The notes beneath the pieces were generated by a model. It searched no databases and had not been told where the DNA came from. It saw nothing but the letters and a program-made list of their open reading frames with translations. The translations under genes and the position numbers were made by a program. Below are positions 51,839 through 64,000 of a DNA stretch of 64,000 nucleotides, in pieces. The number at the start of each line of letters is the position of its first letter. Within the stretch, counting starts at the first letter, position 1. Source of the stretch: Eopsaltria australis (Eukaryota > Chordata > Aves > Passeriformes > Petroicidae); NCBI GenBank assembly GCA_034509425.1, contig JAVTVJ010000981.1, positions 62,001-126,000 on the forward strand, in the 5' to 3' direction.

Positions 51839-54612
51839 TAACGTATCACTGCAAAGCATCTGTTCCCTTCAGGTGTCCTTCTGCTCTGCAGATATCCAAT
51901 GTAAATCAAGGAAAATGAGACACCACCATGCTCACCTAAATTCCATTTCATCCCCCATCCCTACTCTCTGTCAAAAAGACCTTACAATTTAAATGCAAGG
52001 GGCAAATCAGCAACTTTGGCTACAAACCCCTGTAGCCCCACCTCCACCCCAAATTTCTCATTATCCTATTTCTTCTATATGTTTTTCCATTCCCTACATA
52101 CAAGGCAGCCACTTATAGGAATCTGATTCCAGGGAGGGCAATGGATTGAAACCTCACTACAGAGAACCTCTGCATGAGAGATGGAAATATTCCACTTCCT
52201 GCTCCACATTAAAATCATAACTGCAAAGACTTATGTACTTTGTGTACGTACTCTGCAAAAGAACAAGGTAAGGTGTAGCTGAACAGTCAGAATTTAAAAT
52301 ACTAGGAAATAAACAATTCAAAAAGAAACATGACAAAAAGACTTTGGGAAAAAGATTAGTTATATGTGACTTCTGCAGCTTCACCACCACAGATTGTTGT
52401 TGTCATCTTAAAACTGGAAGCTGCAGCAGCCTGTTAAGCAGCATTCAAACAGTTTAAAGCAGTTTTACAACTGAGTAGTTCTTCCTTGAGCTTCTTTATA
52501 GAAAGAATATATGTCCCTTATATAAATATGAAAGTAGTATTTAAACTAAAGAACAAGGAGCTGGGAACTAGAACATCAGCTGTTTTAGGCGGGGGAGTAA
52601 TTCTCTAGAAACCTTTCTTGAGCAAAATCTCACTGAGCCAGGTCTAGGTAATTGAGTGCTTGACTTCAATTAAATATCTGTGTTTTAGATAAAAATAATC
52701 CCAAAATGAAAAAACACCTGGACAGCCTTTGGCAAACAATGCCTCAAAAGAAGGATGATGCTGCAAAGTTGAATACATTTTAATTATCAGTCTGGGAATA
52801 AAGCACATTTGCCAGTCCAGAAATTCAATTTTTAGGCAGGAAAATTCCTATACTTTGCTTATAGTTCCCTTTGGAACATTCTGCAGTTATTAGCCTCCCC
52901 ATTATTTGATTCTAAGTATCAAATATACAACATATAAATTAAAAATACTCCCCAAAGAAAATGGGTTTTATCATTGCATATCTTCTGACTAACCAATTTC
53001 TGAAACATCTCAATTAGAGAAAGCCTTTGAAATGCCAGATGAATTTGGGATGATTAGTTTGCCCATAATCAATGCTTTCGTATCTGCTGGAGCTTTTAAA
53101 ACCCAAAATGTGCTGTGCAGAATCATAAAATATGAACTGCTGGAGGTTTATGTTTGAAGCAATGCCGAGAAACATTTGATTCCGAGGCCTCCAGGCCCCA
53201 TTTTCAAAGACACACTGGGTTTTATGAGCAGCTTGGAGCCTGTGCCGAGCATTTCCGACTCCATCAATCACGGGAACAGATTCCACACACACAGAGGGAG
53301 GAAAGGTCGTGTGGGAACCCTCATTTGTAGCTGGAGATCAGGGAGGGAGGACAAAACTCATGCAATAAACAAAAATGACTGCAAGCCCCAGAATAAACAA
53401 GTATTCACAGTTGGAATAAGCATCTGATCCAACCCACAATCCCACCTTTGCCCAAAAGTCAGGGTTTACTTTGATGTCACCAACAGCAGCTGGAGGAAAG
53501 CCAGGAAAGGAAGGAAATGTACAGATTTTCTTTTTCCAAGTAATAATTAAAAATTCTTTTCTATGAGTTCTGTGTGCCCACTGCTTCTTTGTGGTCTTTG
53601 AATATAAGTGCTCCTAAAACTTTCAGTGGAAGCAGAAAGCAATGCTAAATTTCATGACAATAATGAGAATTTTCCCCTCAATACATATCCTCATTCTATT
53701 TTTTCCTGTAATTGAGGCGATCCCTTTGCATCACAAACCACCACCAATGTTTTGTTGCAATATCCAGGGAAACAAATCATAACTAAAACATGCTAAACAG
53801 AGATAGGCCTCCAAAGTTATTAATTAAAAAATCTCATCTTTCCAAAGGATTTGCTGCAAGGCATAAATTATTTTACTTTAAAAGAATCATTTTAATGCCA
53901 TGATTTATTCAATGTGACTATAGCGTGAAAAATTCTGAGTGAACAAAAACACTGAAACAAAGTGGACTATTAAAAGCTCCTTCCAGTACACACAAACAGA
54001 CATTTCACTAATTTAATAATCTAACAACCTCAGTAAAACCCAAAGACACACTCCAGGATGCAGCACTAAGGAAGAGTGAGCACAATATTCTGGCTCTATT
54101 GCCCACTTCCTTTTGTGCTTGCCAAATGCACAGGCCAATTCCAAACAGCAATACACATAAAGTAGGCTGCTCTCAAAGGAATTCGAAGAGACAAGTATGC
54201 TCTTTTGCAATTCAATAACCCACTTTTTCTCACGCTCAAGTGGTGACCTCCTCTTAACCACACAAGTCGCTGAAGAGAAGGTGCAGCCAAAATCCAGCAT
54301 TTGTCAGATAAAATAATCTATATTTAAAGAGGCAAGACCAGATAATATAAGCTTCAAAATTTTGTTCATATAAAAGGAAAAAGAAGGAGAAAAAAATGGA
54401 ACTAATGTTGTGGCCTGAACTCAAACAGATTTTCAACATCTCTTGAGTAGAGGAAGGTCAGCACAGTGCAGTCACTCAAACCTGGCAGGTTTCTGACCTA
54501 AACTCTCCCTTATCACTTGAGCTGCGAATGTGCCGAGATGTCTTCCTGCTCAGACTAAACCCAAACCACTTTTCCCCCCATATGGTATCTTGGTGAAGTC
54601 ATTTCTATGTAG

Positions 54613-54635
54613 TTGAACTACATAATTGAACTACA
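54613..54635. repeat. 10-base tandem duplication
   Basis: TTGAACTACA at 54613-54622 is repeated at 54626-54635. Confidence 0.8.
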
Positions 54636-55608
54636 AAGTTTCCTATTCAGAAAAAAAAGAAGAATAACCAAGCATGGGGAAAATGCCCTTCTACTCCCGA
54701 AAGCACAGAGCAATGGTAGAATTGACAAAATCCAACAATATCCGGGTTTACATCCCATTTCAGCTCAGCATATCCTTCAAGTTAAATCCATGCACTCCCT
54801 TGAACCTGTGGGGCTGTGCTGATGGTTCAGCAGTGTTGGAGAACCATCCTAAATCAAGCACATCTTCAACTTCAATGAGCAGTGGGAACGAAACAAACTG
54901 TTGCTGAAATGTTTGGCTTTCTGCACCTCCAGAAGTGTGAAGGTTTGTAAAGGGAGCTGAGCAAAACCCACTCACTTGAAAGCTTTCCCTTTCCCATGAA
55001 GTCAGCACAGCTCATCCCCAGAACTGGAAAGGGCTGAGCCTGGAGCACAGGCTCAGATGGCCAGATTCTTCTACTGCAGATAAGCCAGGCAAAGAATTTT
55101 TTAAAACAAGATGGTCAAATTATTTAATTTAGACACCAACCGGTTTAGCAGCAAAGAAAAACTGAAACAAACAATAAAGTCCTGCTGGTCTTGAATGCAA
55201 ATTTCCAATGACAGTGACTATATTTTTTCTGAAATGCTGTGAAGAACATTTTTCCCCATCCCCTCCATACATTTTTAAAGTTTCTGAATGTACAAATTAT
55301 GTGAAAGAGCTCAATTACAGGATTCAAAACACTCATTAATGAAGGTTGCATCTAACCTGTCACCAAATGCAAGTGAATCACCAACAGCTCTACAATAGGA
55401 AAACAAGTTGGTTTCAGGTGTGGTTCATGTTGGCTCAAACATCCTCATGGCCACAAAATGACTCCTTTCAGACAGTGAATTAAAAATATCCTTCTTTGAC
55501 TGGTATTCATTATCCTAAATAATATTCTACAACATATCCTCTTGGTACTTACACAGGAACCATGAAAACAATGACTGAAACTGTCACTATTGACACCTGC
55601 CTGATCCT

Positions 55609-55621
55609 TCTCTCTCTCTCT
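55609..55621. repeat. (TC)n dinucleotide repeat
   Basis: Six and a half TC units. A short microsatellite. Confidence 0.85.
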
Positions 55622-55890
55622 TTGTTTAATGCAGTCAAGATCTTACTTAGGAAATTTCAGCTACACATGAAGGTACTGCATTTCTAAGGCCACAAGTTAC
55701 CTGGTAGCTCCTCAAAGCTTTTAAGGGAGTAACAAAAAGGGAAAAAACCACCAAAGCACCACAGTAACATCAGTAAGAGGCACATAAAATTAATTAATTT
55801 GTTTTTACTACCTTGAGCCAGGGATTTTTTTCCACTGTATCATTTCAAGCTGTGCCATGTTCATTCCACTAAGTTCTGTGGCTTCAATCC

Positions 55891-55975
55891 CTGTGTGGAC
55901 CATTCACTTAAGAGCTGGACTTCATGATCCCTGCGGGTCCCTTCCAGCTCAGAATATTCTGTGATTCTTTGAAAA
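55891..55975 (+). mobile_element. CR1 LINE fragment, short 3' end
   Basis: GGACCATTCACTTAAGAGCT, GGACTTCATGATCCCTGCGG, GTCCCTTCCAGCTCAGAATA and then TTCTGTGATTCTTTGA reproduce the last bases of a CR1 element with its terminal 8-base repeat (ATTCTGTG, ATTCTTTG). Plus orientation, heavily truncated. Confidence 0.92.
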
Positions 55976-58900
55976 GTGGTGCTTTAACAATTCTAAAAAG
56001 AAACAACCAATGATCGTCAACACCCATGAAAAGTGAAAATATCCTTTTAAAAGTGATCTCTAAAAAGCAGGTAACTATGAAATCCCCTGAGGGAAGATTA
56101 AATAGATAAATAAACTGATAAACAACACTATTTGCAGCATCTTGCTTGACATACCAAAGATTTTTGCTCCTAACAAATCTCCATTTACACTGGGAGTGAT
56201 TTTTTCTGAGACTTCAGGGACTGGAATTCCCTCTGAAAGTTTTCCCATGCTGACCTCTACTCCAGTACTTGGGAGACCCTGGAACCACTACATTGTTGAG
56301 TGTTGCTTTTACCAGAAGTTGCTGCTTCTTCCTGAATGCTGAACAATTTCAAACCCGTTTGAAGTCAGCAGGAGCTCAACTACAGAAATTAAGGTTAATA
56401 CTGGACTCAATGCTGCTGCTGCTGGCCCAGCATGACAGGAGTAACTGGGATTTATTTCCCGGACTTCTCAGCCTGGTCTGAGGTATTGCTCACCCAGAGA
56501 GCTCTGGCAGAACTGGGCTAAGGAGTGACAACATGTGCCAGCCTGGGGGGACAGCAAGAGGCAGTGAGAAGATGATAATCTCTCACTGCAGCTGAAATAA
56601 CTTGATGGCTCATGGCTTAAATACCATAACCAAACACTGAGGGAATATCAAACCACTGGGGGAAACAGTTAAAAATTATATTAAGTAATGAATTGAAATT
56701 TTCTTTTCTTTGTAAAAAGAAAAAAACCTGCAACAAACCACAACTACTAATCACCTAACACAGATTCTAAAAATAACTACCCAGAGTTAAAGAAAAAACA
56801 AAGAATACCCACAGATGCAGAAGAAATGAGACAGATGGTGACTCTTACAGAGGAGAACATTCACGCTGAACAAACATAAATATGTTTTTGGTCAATAACA
56901 TTTAAACTGTCAGAAACAGCACAGTTTAAAATTACTTTACTCAAATATTCAACCCTCTCCGCTGTCCCTACAATTCTGTAATTCAGAAATACTGTTGATA
57001 ACATTCAGATGACAGACAACATCAACAGGTAAATCATATTTAAAGGCCACTCACCTTAATAGGTGTCTGCTCAGCAACAGCAGTTCTTTAACATATTTTG
57101 TATTTTAAATAGTGGATTTTACACCACAGAGGTGTCAGGGTACAGACCAGGCTTGAACTGTGCAGGCATGTGCAGGATTGCTGCACCCAAAATATGCACT
57201 CCCATTTCATCACCTATGAAAATACACTGCTCAGTTCTTCAAAGGACAGCAGCACAAATCCACTCAAAGTTAACCAGAAGAGCTTCAGAGATCGCCACAA
57301 GAAATTTTTAAAAAAGCAAAACTCAAAACTGTTGCCTCAATTCTACGCTTCAGACCTGCCCCTCAAAAGCTGACATTATAAAGTAGCAGCCCTATATTTT
57401 CAATTAGCATAAAATAAAATTGCTCCAATAAAAGCACTTCAGGAATCTGCATTTGTAACTTGATTAAAAAACAAACCAGCCACAGGCAAGTGATTTATTT
57501 GTTCAGAAGCTGATTTTGGAGCATGTTGTAGAAACACTTAACATGGGTCTCTGTTGGTCAGTCTTGCTATAAATTAAGAATGTTAGATGAAAAGCAGTTT
57601 ATCTTTTGGCTAAATTGGAAGTCATTAAGGAAATTTGTCTCGTCAGTCATTCGCCTTTCCTGCTCCTCTTGCTTCAGATTAACATTTGGGGCTATTTAAA
57701 GCAACAGTGAGTTTGAGGAGATGTCTAACCCTCACACATGAAAGGACACACGGACGTTACTGCTCTGTCAACATTTCCTCCAAAGAATGGGCATCCAGGC
57801 TGAGGAAAGGTATCTTAATGCTGCTTCAGAGAGATTTATCCCCACCGGCAAAACATGGCCATTTAATCTCCCTGTTCTATACTAGGAAGAGAACAAAAAG
57901 CAGCCTAAAAAGTTTCTAATAACATGGCTAAATAAGCAAATTATTTTAAATTAAAAATAATATTAAATTCATTTGACAACTCTTCTTTTTAACCTTTAAA
58001 AAGGTTTATTTCCAGAACCTGAGGAGAATGTTCAAATTCAGCCCTCAGGTTCTGCTGAAGCAAAGCAGCACATTCTGCAGTTTGACACAGAGATATCTCA
58101 AGGGAAGTGAATGAGACATCTCTGCCATGCTTTAGTAAAACACACAGAATCTGATAAATCCTGGAAAATATAACAGCAATGAACAAAAGACAGGGACAGA
58201 GGTTCAGGGCTGCAATATCCAGCTGGGTTACAGCTGTGGCCCTGCAGGCAGTCGATGCTCCGGTGACAAACGCTATGGAATCGGAACTGAAACTCCAGGA
58301 AATTTGTTTTTGCAAGAAAGTACCAAGTGGAACTGGGTCTGGTGAACCTAAAATCACATTTCCTTTCTGCTGACACCTTAAATTGGCTTGTCCGTTGGTT
58401 TGGAGGCAGCTGGAGCCTTGGTGGAATCCCCTCCTCATGGACATGCATTCCCTACAGAAAGCCAGAGCGGGGGGTTAGGCACTGGCACATTTGGACCATG
58501 TGTTTTAATGATCTCCTTGCTGTGGGTGGAATGCCCAGTGAAGGGTCAGCAGGGTCCCAGTGACATTTGTATCACAAAGAAGTCCCTTCAACACCAGCAG
58601 CACTGAGGTAGTGGCCCTTATGGCCACTGGCAGGTGGCTGTTCCTGTGCTATCTCCCTCTTTTTGGAATGGATGAGCTGTGAGCACAAGGTCTTTCCCAC
58701 TTGGAGACAAGGTCTCTCCACTTGGTGCGTCTTTTTTCACCTCCACTGAATTCCAAGATCCTGTAAAGAACATCTACAGACAGGAAAAGGAGGAGACTGA
58801 TGACATTGCAATATTCCTTCAGGCAGGGAACCCTTTGATACCACAATCAGCTGATTTTACTATGACACCAGGTTTCTAATCACATAACATACAGTATGCA

Positions 58901-61900
58901 GAGTAACAGTCAAACTTACCTCCAAAAGCTGACAGTTATCCTGATTACCAAAAAAAGATGTCATCTGGCAAACTTAGGATTGCACAAAGTCCCAGTGGGG
59001 AGGAGGGGAACATGTTGATTTATGTCTCCAAGAAGGCATGCAGCTGTGTTTACATTTTAAGCTTATTTAAACGTATAGTCTCTGTAAGGAAACCAGCCCT
59101 CATTTAAATGCTTTCACAAGGATGTTTTATCTAGTCAAGAAAGCCTCCAAAAGCTGTCTTTTCCATTTTGAGCATCAGACTAGATACCCACGTTACTGTG
59201 CAGTTCTGACATCCTTAATCTCTTCTGCATGTTATAAACACTGGTTTGAAGAAACAAATTTACAAATGACAAATCTACACAGATTTTTCTGTTTAGACTC
59301 TCTTAATCTTTGCAAAGCTTTAAATAAGTAGAGAATACTTTTCTCTATTGTGTGAAAGAGCCTCACACCACAAAGAACTTAATAACCTAAGTAAAAACTC
59401 CTTTCCTTTACATGCTGCTTTACCATTTGCATTGAAATTATTACAAGCACCAATATTTGGCATCCTGGAATGATATTCTCTATCCTTATAGCTGAGATAG
59501 AGCAGAAACACAGGAAACTTCAACATTTTCTACCACCTTAACATTTAAGCAGCAGCTGTAGCAGTCTATACAGGTTTATTGCTTAGAGCTTTGACCACCA
59601 TTTCCTTATGAGTCAGGGAAAAAAAGACAAGAAACAGGCAGAGTAGAATAGGTGAGGAATGGGGGAGGAGAAACACTTATTGCTTTCTCTCTACAGGAAT
59701 GTTCACAAGGTGACTAATTGCTCAGAAGGAAGTGGGACAGATCCTGACACTGATGTAGACCCACACTTCAATCAGAATATTCCCAGTGAGACTGGAGGAG
59801 GCGGAAGTAGAATCAGAGCAGAGGAAACATTCCCAAAGTGTTTGTATACATTCCTAATTTCTCTTTCTGTAAAATTGCAGCCTCTGCTAGAGAAATGACA
59901 TTAATATAAGCCAGAGAGATGGAAACAAGCTCAGAAAACACAAGCCATTCTACATCTCCCTGTCTATTTCAGGTCCTTTCTTCATGTCTCTTTTATGTAA
60001 ATCTGCACTTGAGCATTTGCTTCACTTCTGTGCATGTTCTAAAGATTTGCAGTTCTGCACATAAAATGGAAAAACTTATAGTATTTTTGAAAAAGCAATA
60101 ATACAAAAGCAAATAAAGAGTATCTTCATTGCAATACCTACACAGGCCCAGCTGGAAGATAGAAAACCCCCCAGCAACTTCCACGGTATTAGGAGCTGTG
60201 CCTAGAAAAGCCCAAAGCATTTTCTCCCTTTGAAGCCTTTTCATTTCAGCATCTCCCACCAGGACAAAAAGGATTGATGTACTCTTCCAGAAACTCCATC
60301 ATCTCAAAGCACCGTTTGCCCAAGTTGTAAGATAACAATTTGTCCCGTGTTATTTTTTTCCTCTTCCCCTACAAACCAGATTTTTAACAGAAAAATGGCA
60401 CCTTTTGACATCATTTCTTCATCTTCACTAACACTGTTTCAAAAGTTTGCTATTACAGGGGAGAACTAGGATGACTTGGAAAGAAGATGTTACACCAGGC
60501 TGTATCAGAGAGCATTTTTTCCAGTCCAGTAGTTGGCCTGGCTTCCATTTCCACATCATAGGAAGGTCTGAGACAAGACACCTTGGAGGCTGCAGGTAAA
60601 AAGCTAAGAAAGGTTTGCAAGTACTTGATGCTACCAAGACCCTCAGCCCTTGAAACTCTAAAATCTGCTTATAGAATAAAAAAGGGAAGAAAACAAACAG
60701 TCAGAAACAGATGGGACAAGCAGAATAAAAGCTAAGTGTAAATTGACTTGGCCAGGGCAATGTTGGAAGATGTCTACAAGTACTTAATAGAGTTAAATGT
60801 TTAAAAAAGAAAATCATTTCCCTGTAAGTTCAGACTCCGAGGTGGTAAATAGCACCGTATGCCACACCATATGTGAGTCAGCAAACAACCTTCACAAATC
60901 ATCTCTCAAACACCATTCTCTGAAGTTACACATCGTCCAGATTTCCCCACACAAGCAGTGATACAAGAAAATTCACACAATGTCCATGCATTAATCCTTT
61001 CAAATATCAGGCATATACAGGGCAGGAGTTCAATGCTCAGAGCGTGTCAGTCTACTCCACAAAAAACCAATGCCACTGATACAAGCACAGTCAAGACCAC
61101 ACTCACTACTCCCACGCACTACTCCCACTTGAAACAGACTATTTCTTTGCCACTGTCTTAAGTGACAAGAACAACCCAAGTTCTTCAGAGTTACTGATTT
61201 GTTGGACTTGCTGAGCTCAAGAGCTGCTGAACCAATTGGAGAAAATCCATGCACCGCTTCCCTGAGTTTTACAAGGCCTATTGTATGGATTTGAACACCA
61301 CACAAATTAGTCCAATTTAGAATATGCAGCATTTGGGGAGAGAAAAGTCGCCTATGATGTTATTTAGGAAAATTAAATATAACAGTGAGATTTCATCCAT
61401 ACACTGTCTAACCCCGCATACACATTGCCTACCAATGTGCTAATAAAATTTCAGGAAAGAATTAGAAGGCTTAGAAGTGAATACTGTAACTCATCTATAC
61501 ATGCCCATGAACTAACATGTCTAATACCTCCATTTTCATTTCTAAAAGTCCTTACTGGGTAAGTAAGCTATCAGTAATGCTAATGAGGAATGGGATCTTT
61601 CTTCATTTTAAGAAGATGCAATTGTCACCACACCCCCAAAAGCTGGCTCTAGTGCAGCATGATGAATGCCTTGCAGGGAGGAAAGAAAAGACCTTTCTTA
61701 GGAGATGCAGGAGCACTACACGTGTATGCACACAATTAGGGCCAAAAATAAGTTCAAGGAGGCATGAAAATCCCACAACAAACTCCTGGGTCTCACTGTC
61801 ATCTCACTGAAACTTCTATTTGCATAAACAGCTGTAAAAACTTGTGAAAGGTAGGCAAGTTCAATAACTGCAGTCATTTTTAACCAGAATCATTTCTGCA

Positions 61901-64000
61901 GCGTGTGCCTCAGAAAGGCAGCAGATCTCTGCCTGTCCCAAAGCTTATGCCACAGGATTTCACTTATCAGACACAGCTGGTCCAGAACCACGTGTTTATT
62001 CAGCAATCAAAACCTTTCCTTACTATCACAGTACCTGGGAAACTAAAACATGTAAATTATTTTCCAACTTGTTTGTTGATGTTTAATTTATCACTCTGAA
62101 CACCTCTGAGAAGCCTCCAGAAATGAAGTAACAAAATCAGAGAAGGAAGACCTAGAGAAGATTTTACACCTCATGCATTGTATGGGTTATGGGGCTGCAG
62201 TTCCCTAACGAGGATATATTCTGCCCCCTGTTAAATCAAGATTTGCTGCTCTAATGTATCAAAAATGTGGGAGAACAGAAGGCATAAACCAAACATAGTT
62301 AAACATGCTATTTGCAAAATTTTGTTAATAAAAATCTCAACAGTATTTAGAATACTAGACTTGTATTAGACTAACTCTGATAGTTCAGAACTCCTGAAAC
62401 TTCTCAGAGCTTTTCCATTTGGATGTCTTATTTGCACCTTGCACTCCAAACAAAGTGCAGTATCCATATGGACACCTGAGTCAGCCTAAGTCACTACATT
62501 TCTAATGAATTTTGAAAAGACATTTAAACACTCCACAGATTCCTCCTGGGAACCCACGGGCCAAATACACAGGGATACTGAAAAGACCTTCACCCGAAGA
62601 GTGATGGGAGCATCATCCTGCCAGGTTTCTCCAAGATTACAAGGTCACCAGGTTAAGTGCACCAGGCTTTTCTGGCATTTGGCTCCAGGATACTGCTGAC
62701 TTTGTCTTCATGTTGAGGAATCCTTCAGACCTGTTTAATGGGTTGTCAGCTTTCTGCTTCACCAGCCAGTCCCACATTTATTCCTCATGCAAATTGGTGC
62801 AACCTCCAGTAGAAATTACAACGTCAAAGCATTCAGAGAGTTCAGTACAAAAACACCAGTCAGGGGCTACTCATGATTTTGAAGCATCAAAATTCAGTTT
62901 CTGAAAAGCTAGTTTGGGTTTTCACAGTATTGAAGAAAACATTAATCATTTTGCCCTTGGGTCTGTTATGTCAGAAGCAAACACAGATGTGAATACTGTG
63001 ACACATCTCTGCATTTCTCCTGACAGCTCACGTTTTGGGTTCCTTATCTGCAGCAGTAACCAGTTCTCAATGAACTCCCTCCCACTGTTTGTGAGAAAAA
63101 TGCTCATGTAACAAGCCTGGATCCCACTGGTCACATGGGATTATTTCAAGCCTTTACATTATAATTCCTTCTGAACTGTTTCTCTAGGTGAGTTGAACAG
63201 TCTCAGTTCATTTTGCCATTCTTATTTTATTCTTCAAATGTAGGCAATGTACTGTCTAAACATTTTCTAAAACTCCAATCAGCAATTACCTTGGAAAAAC
63301 CTTGAAAATCAACATCAACATTATTCCCTCTTCTCCTTATTTTAAACACAAATGATTAGGAAGATTAGGGAAGGCAGACGGAGAGACACTTTCTGTGTAT
63401 TTATGATGTGTCCTACAGACTCTAAAGCCTTACATACTTTTATTTTCCACCTTGTCACACCAAAGTTGTGACCCAGGCTTTCTGAAGTGCAGTTTTCCAT
63501 ACCTGCTCAGCAGCACATACACAAACCTTCAGCACTTTCTGCCGACAGAATATTCAACAGGGAAATTCCAACATGCATATGCATAAGTTAACACTCAGTT
63601 GGAAATCCAAAATAATTTAGAACTGCAGTTCTTTGTGTATTCAAATTTTTCTGAAATTTTAACAAATAAATGAGAAAAGCAACACAGCCTCCAGAAGCAG
63701 CCAAAGCTCCCAGTGCCACGAATCTCTGAGCAACTGTCCCAGCTGGCCCTGACAATGTGGCCCAGAGCAAACCCTCCAACATCTCCATGCTAAGGAGCTC
63801 CTTGTCCAAAAGGGTAGGGAGTATTTTTAAGTCTCTCACAGGACTATTATGAAGATTAATTAAGGTCTGAGCAGTGCTTTGAAGATCAAAACTGCTATGC
63901 TGTTATTTATTATTAAAGAACAACAAAGCACATTCTTGTTGTCTATAATTCAACTTCACAGAGAAAACAGTGGACGAGCACATGTTCAAGTGCATAAATT
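55976..64000. other. Gene-free stretch at the right edge
   Basis: No exon, RNA gene or known repeat was recognised. The region at about 57.47-57.73 kb is a dense run of AT-rich, homeobox-like words and would be a fair place to look for a conserved noncoding element. A minus-strand open frame near 63.6-63.84 kb has a hydrophobic run but no recognisable family. Confidence 0.4.

Larger units (their letters stand above)
33704..55890. other. Long gene-free stretch
   Basis: Twenty-two kilobases without a supportable exon or known transposable element. Several small structures inside it are listed separately. The DNA is AT-rich with scattered homeobox-like words, as in introns of long developmental genes or gene deserts, but no conservation can be judged from one sequence. 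Confidence 0.45.

Noticed and set aside
53014..53292. Minus-strand open frame of 92 codons
   Set aside because: No homology recognised and no clear acceptor and donor in phase. It might be conserved noncoding sequence but cannot be judged here.
63588..63840. Minus-strand open frame with a hydrophobic run (LGALAASGGCVAFLIYLLKF)
   Set aside because: No recognisable family, no convincing splice sites around it, and hydrophobic runs arise easily from T-rich DNA.

Overview
The window looks like nuclear DNA from a bird, most likely a songbird. It carries five 3'-end fragments of CR1 LINEs, the typical avian retroposon, and a nested pair of long terminal repeats (LTRs) from endogenous retroviruses of a kind common in songbirds. 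There is no bacterial, organellar or densely coding sequence. I recognise no complete known protein-coding gene, no tRNA, rRNA or snRNA, and no CRISPR array. Almost all of the 64 kb reads as intergenic or intronic DNA, and nearly all open frames in it are short and unremarkable.

Left part (1-11.5 kb). A CpG-rich patch at about 10.8-11.45 kb is the best promoter candidate. On the minus strand it holds a possible first coding exon (10818-10921) with a strong start context and a consensus splice donor. Two further minus-strand pieces (3601-3830 and 2793-2896) join to it in phase and end in a stop, giving a hypothetical 145-residue product that I do not recognise. The model rests only on splice signals and phase and is uncertain. 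A CACAG/CAGAG-type tandem repeat lies directly upstream of the start codon, inside the presumed 5' leader.

Middle part (19.9-33.7 kb). This is the repeat-rich section. It has an 18-base G run, CR1 fragments at 20.7, 25.3, 26.9 and 33.6 kb, and a retroviral solo LTR on the minus strand (21447-23273). A second solo LTR on the plus strand (22677-about 23120) has inserted into it. The U3 part of the outer LTR contains about 350 bases of foreign material. Read in the LTR's sense direction, this encodes the first residues of a Ste20/GCK-IV kinase of the TNIK, MINK1 and MAP4K4 type. It has two glycine-loop substitutions, no rest of the kinase, and is bracketed by a 10-11 base direct repeat. It looks like host cDNA captured by a retroelement, and is the most interesting object in the window.

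Right part (33.7-64 kb). This is long gene-free sequence with simple repeats, a homopurine tract at 39.7 kb, a possible RFX X-box cluster at 50.45 kb, small tandem duplications, hairpins and one more CR1 end at 55.9 kb. I found no convincing exon here.
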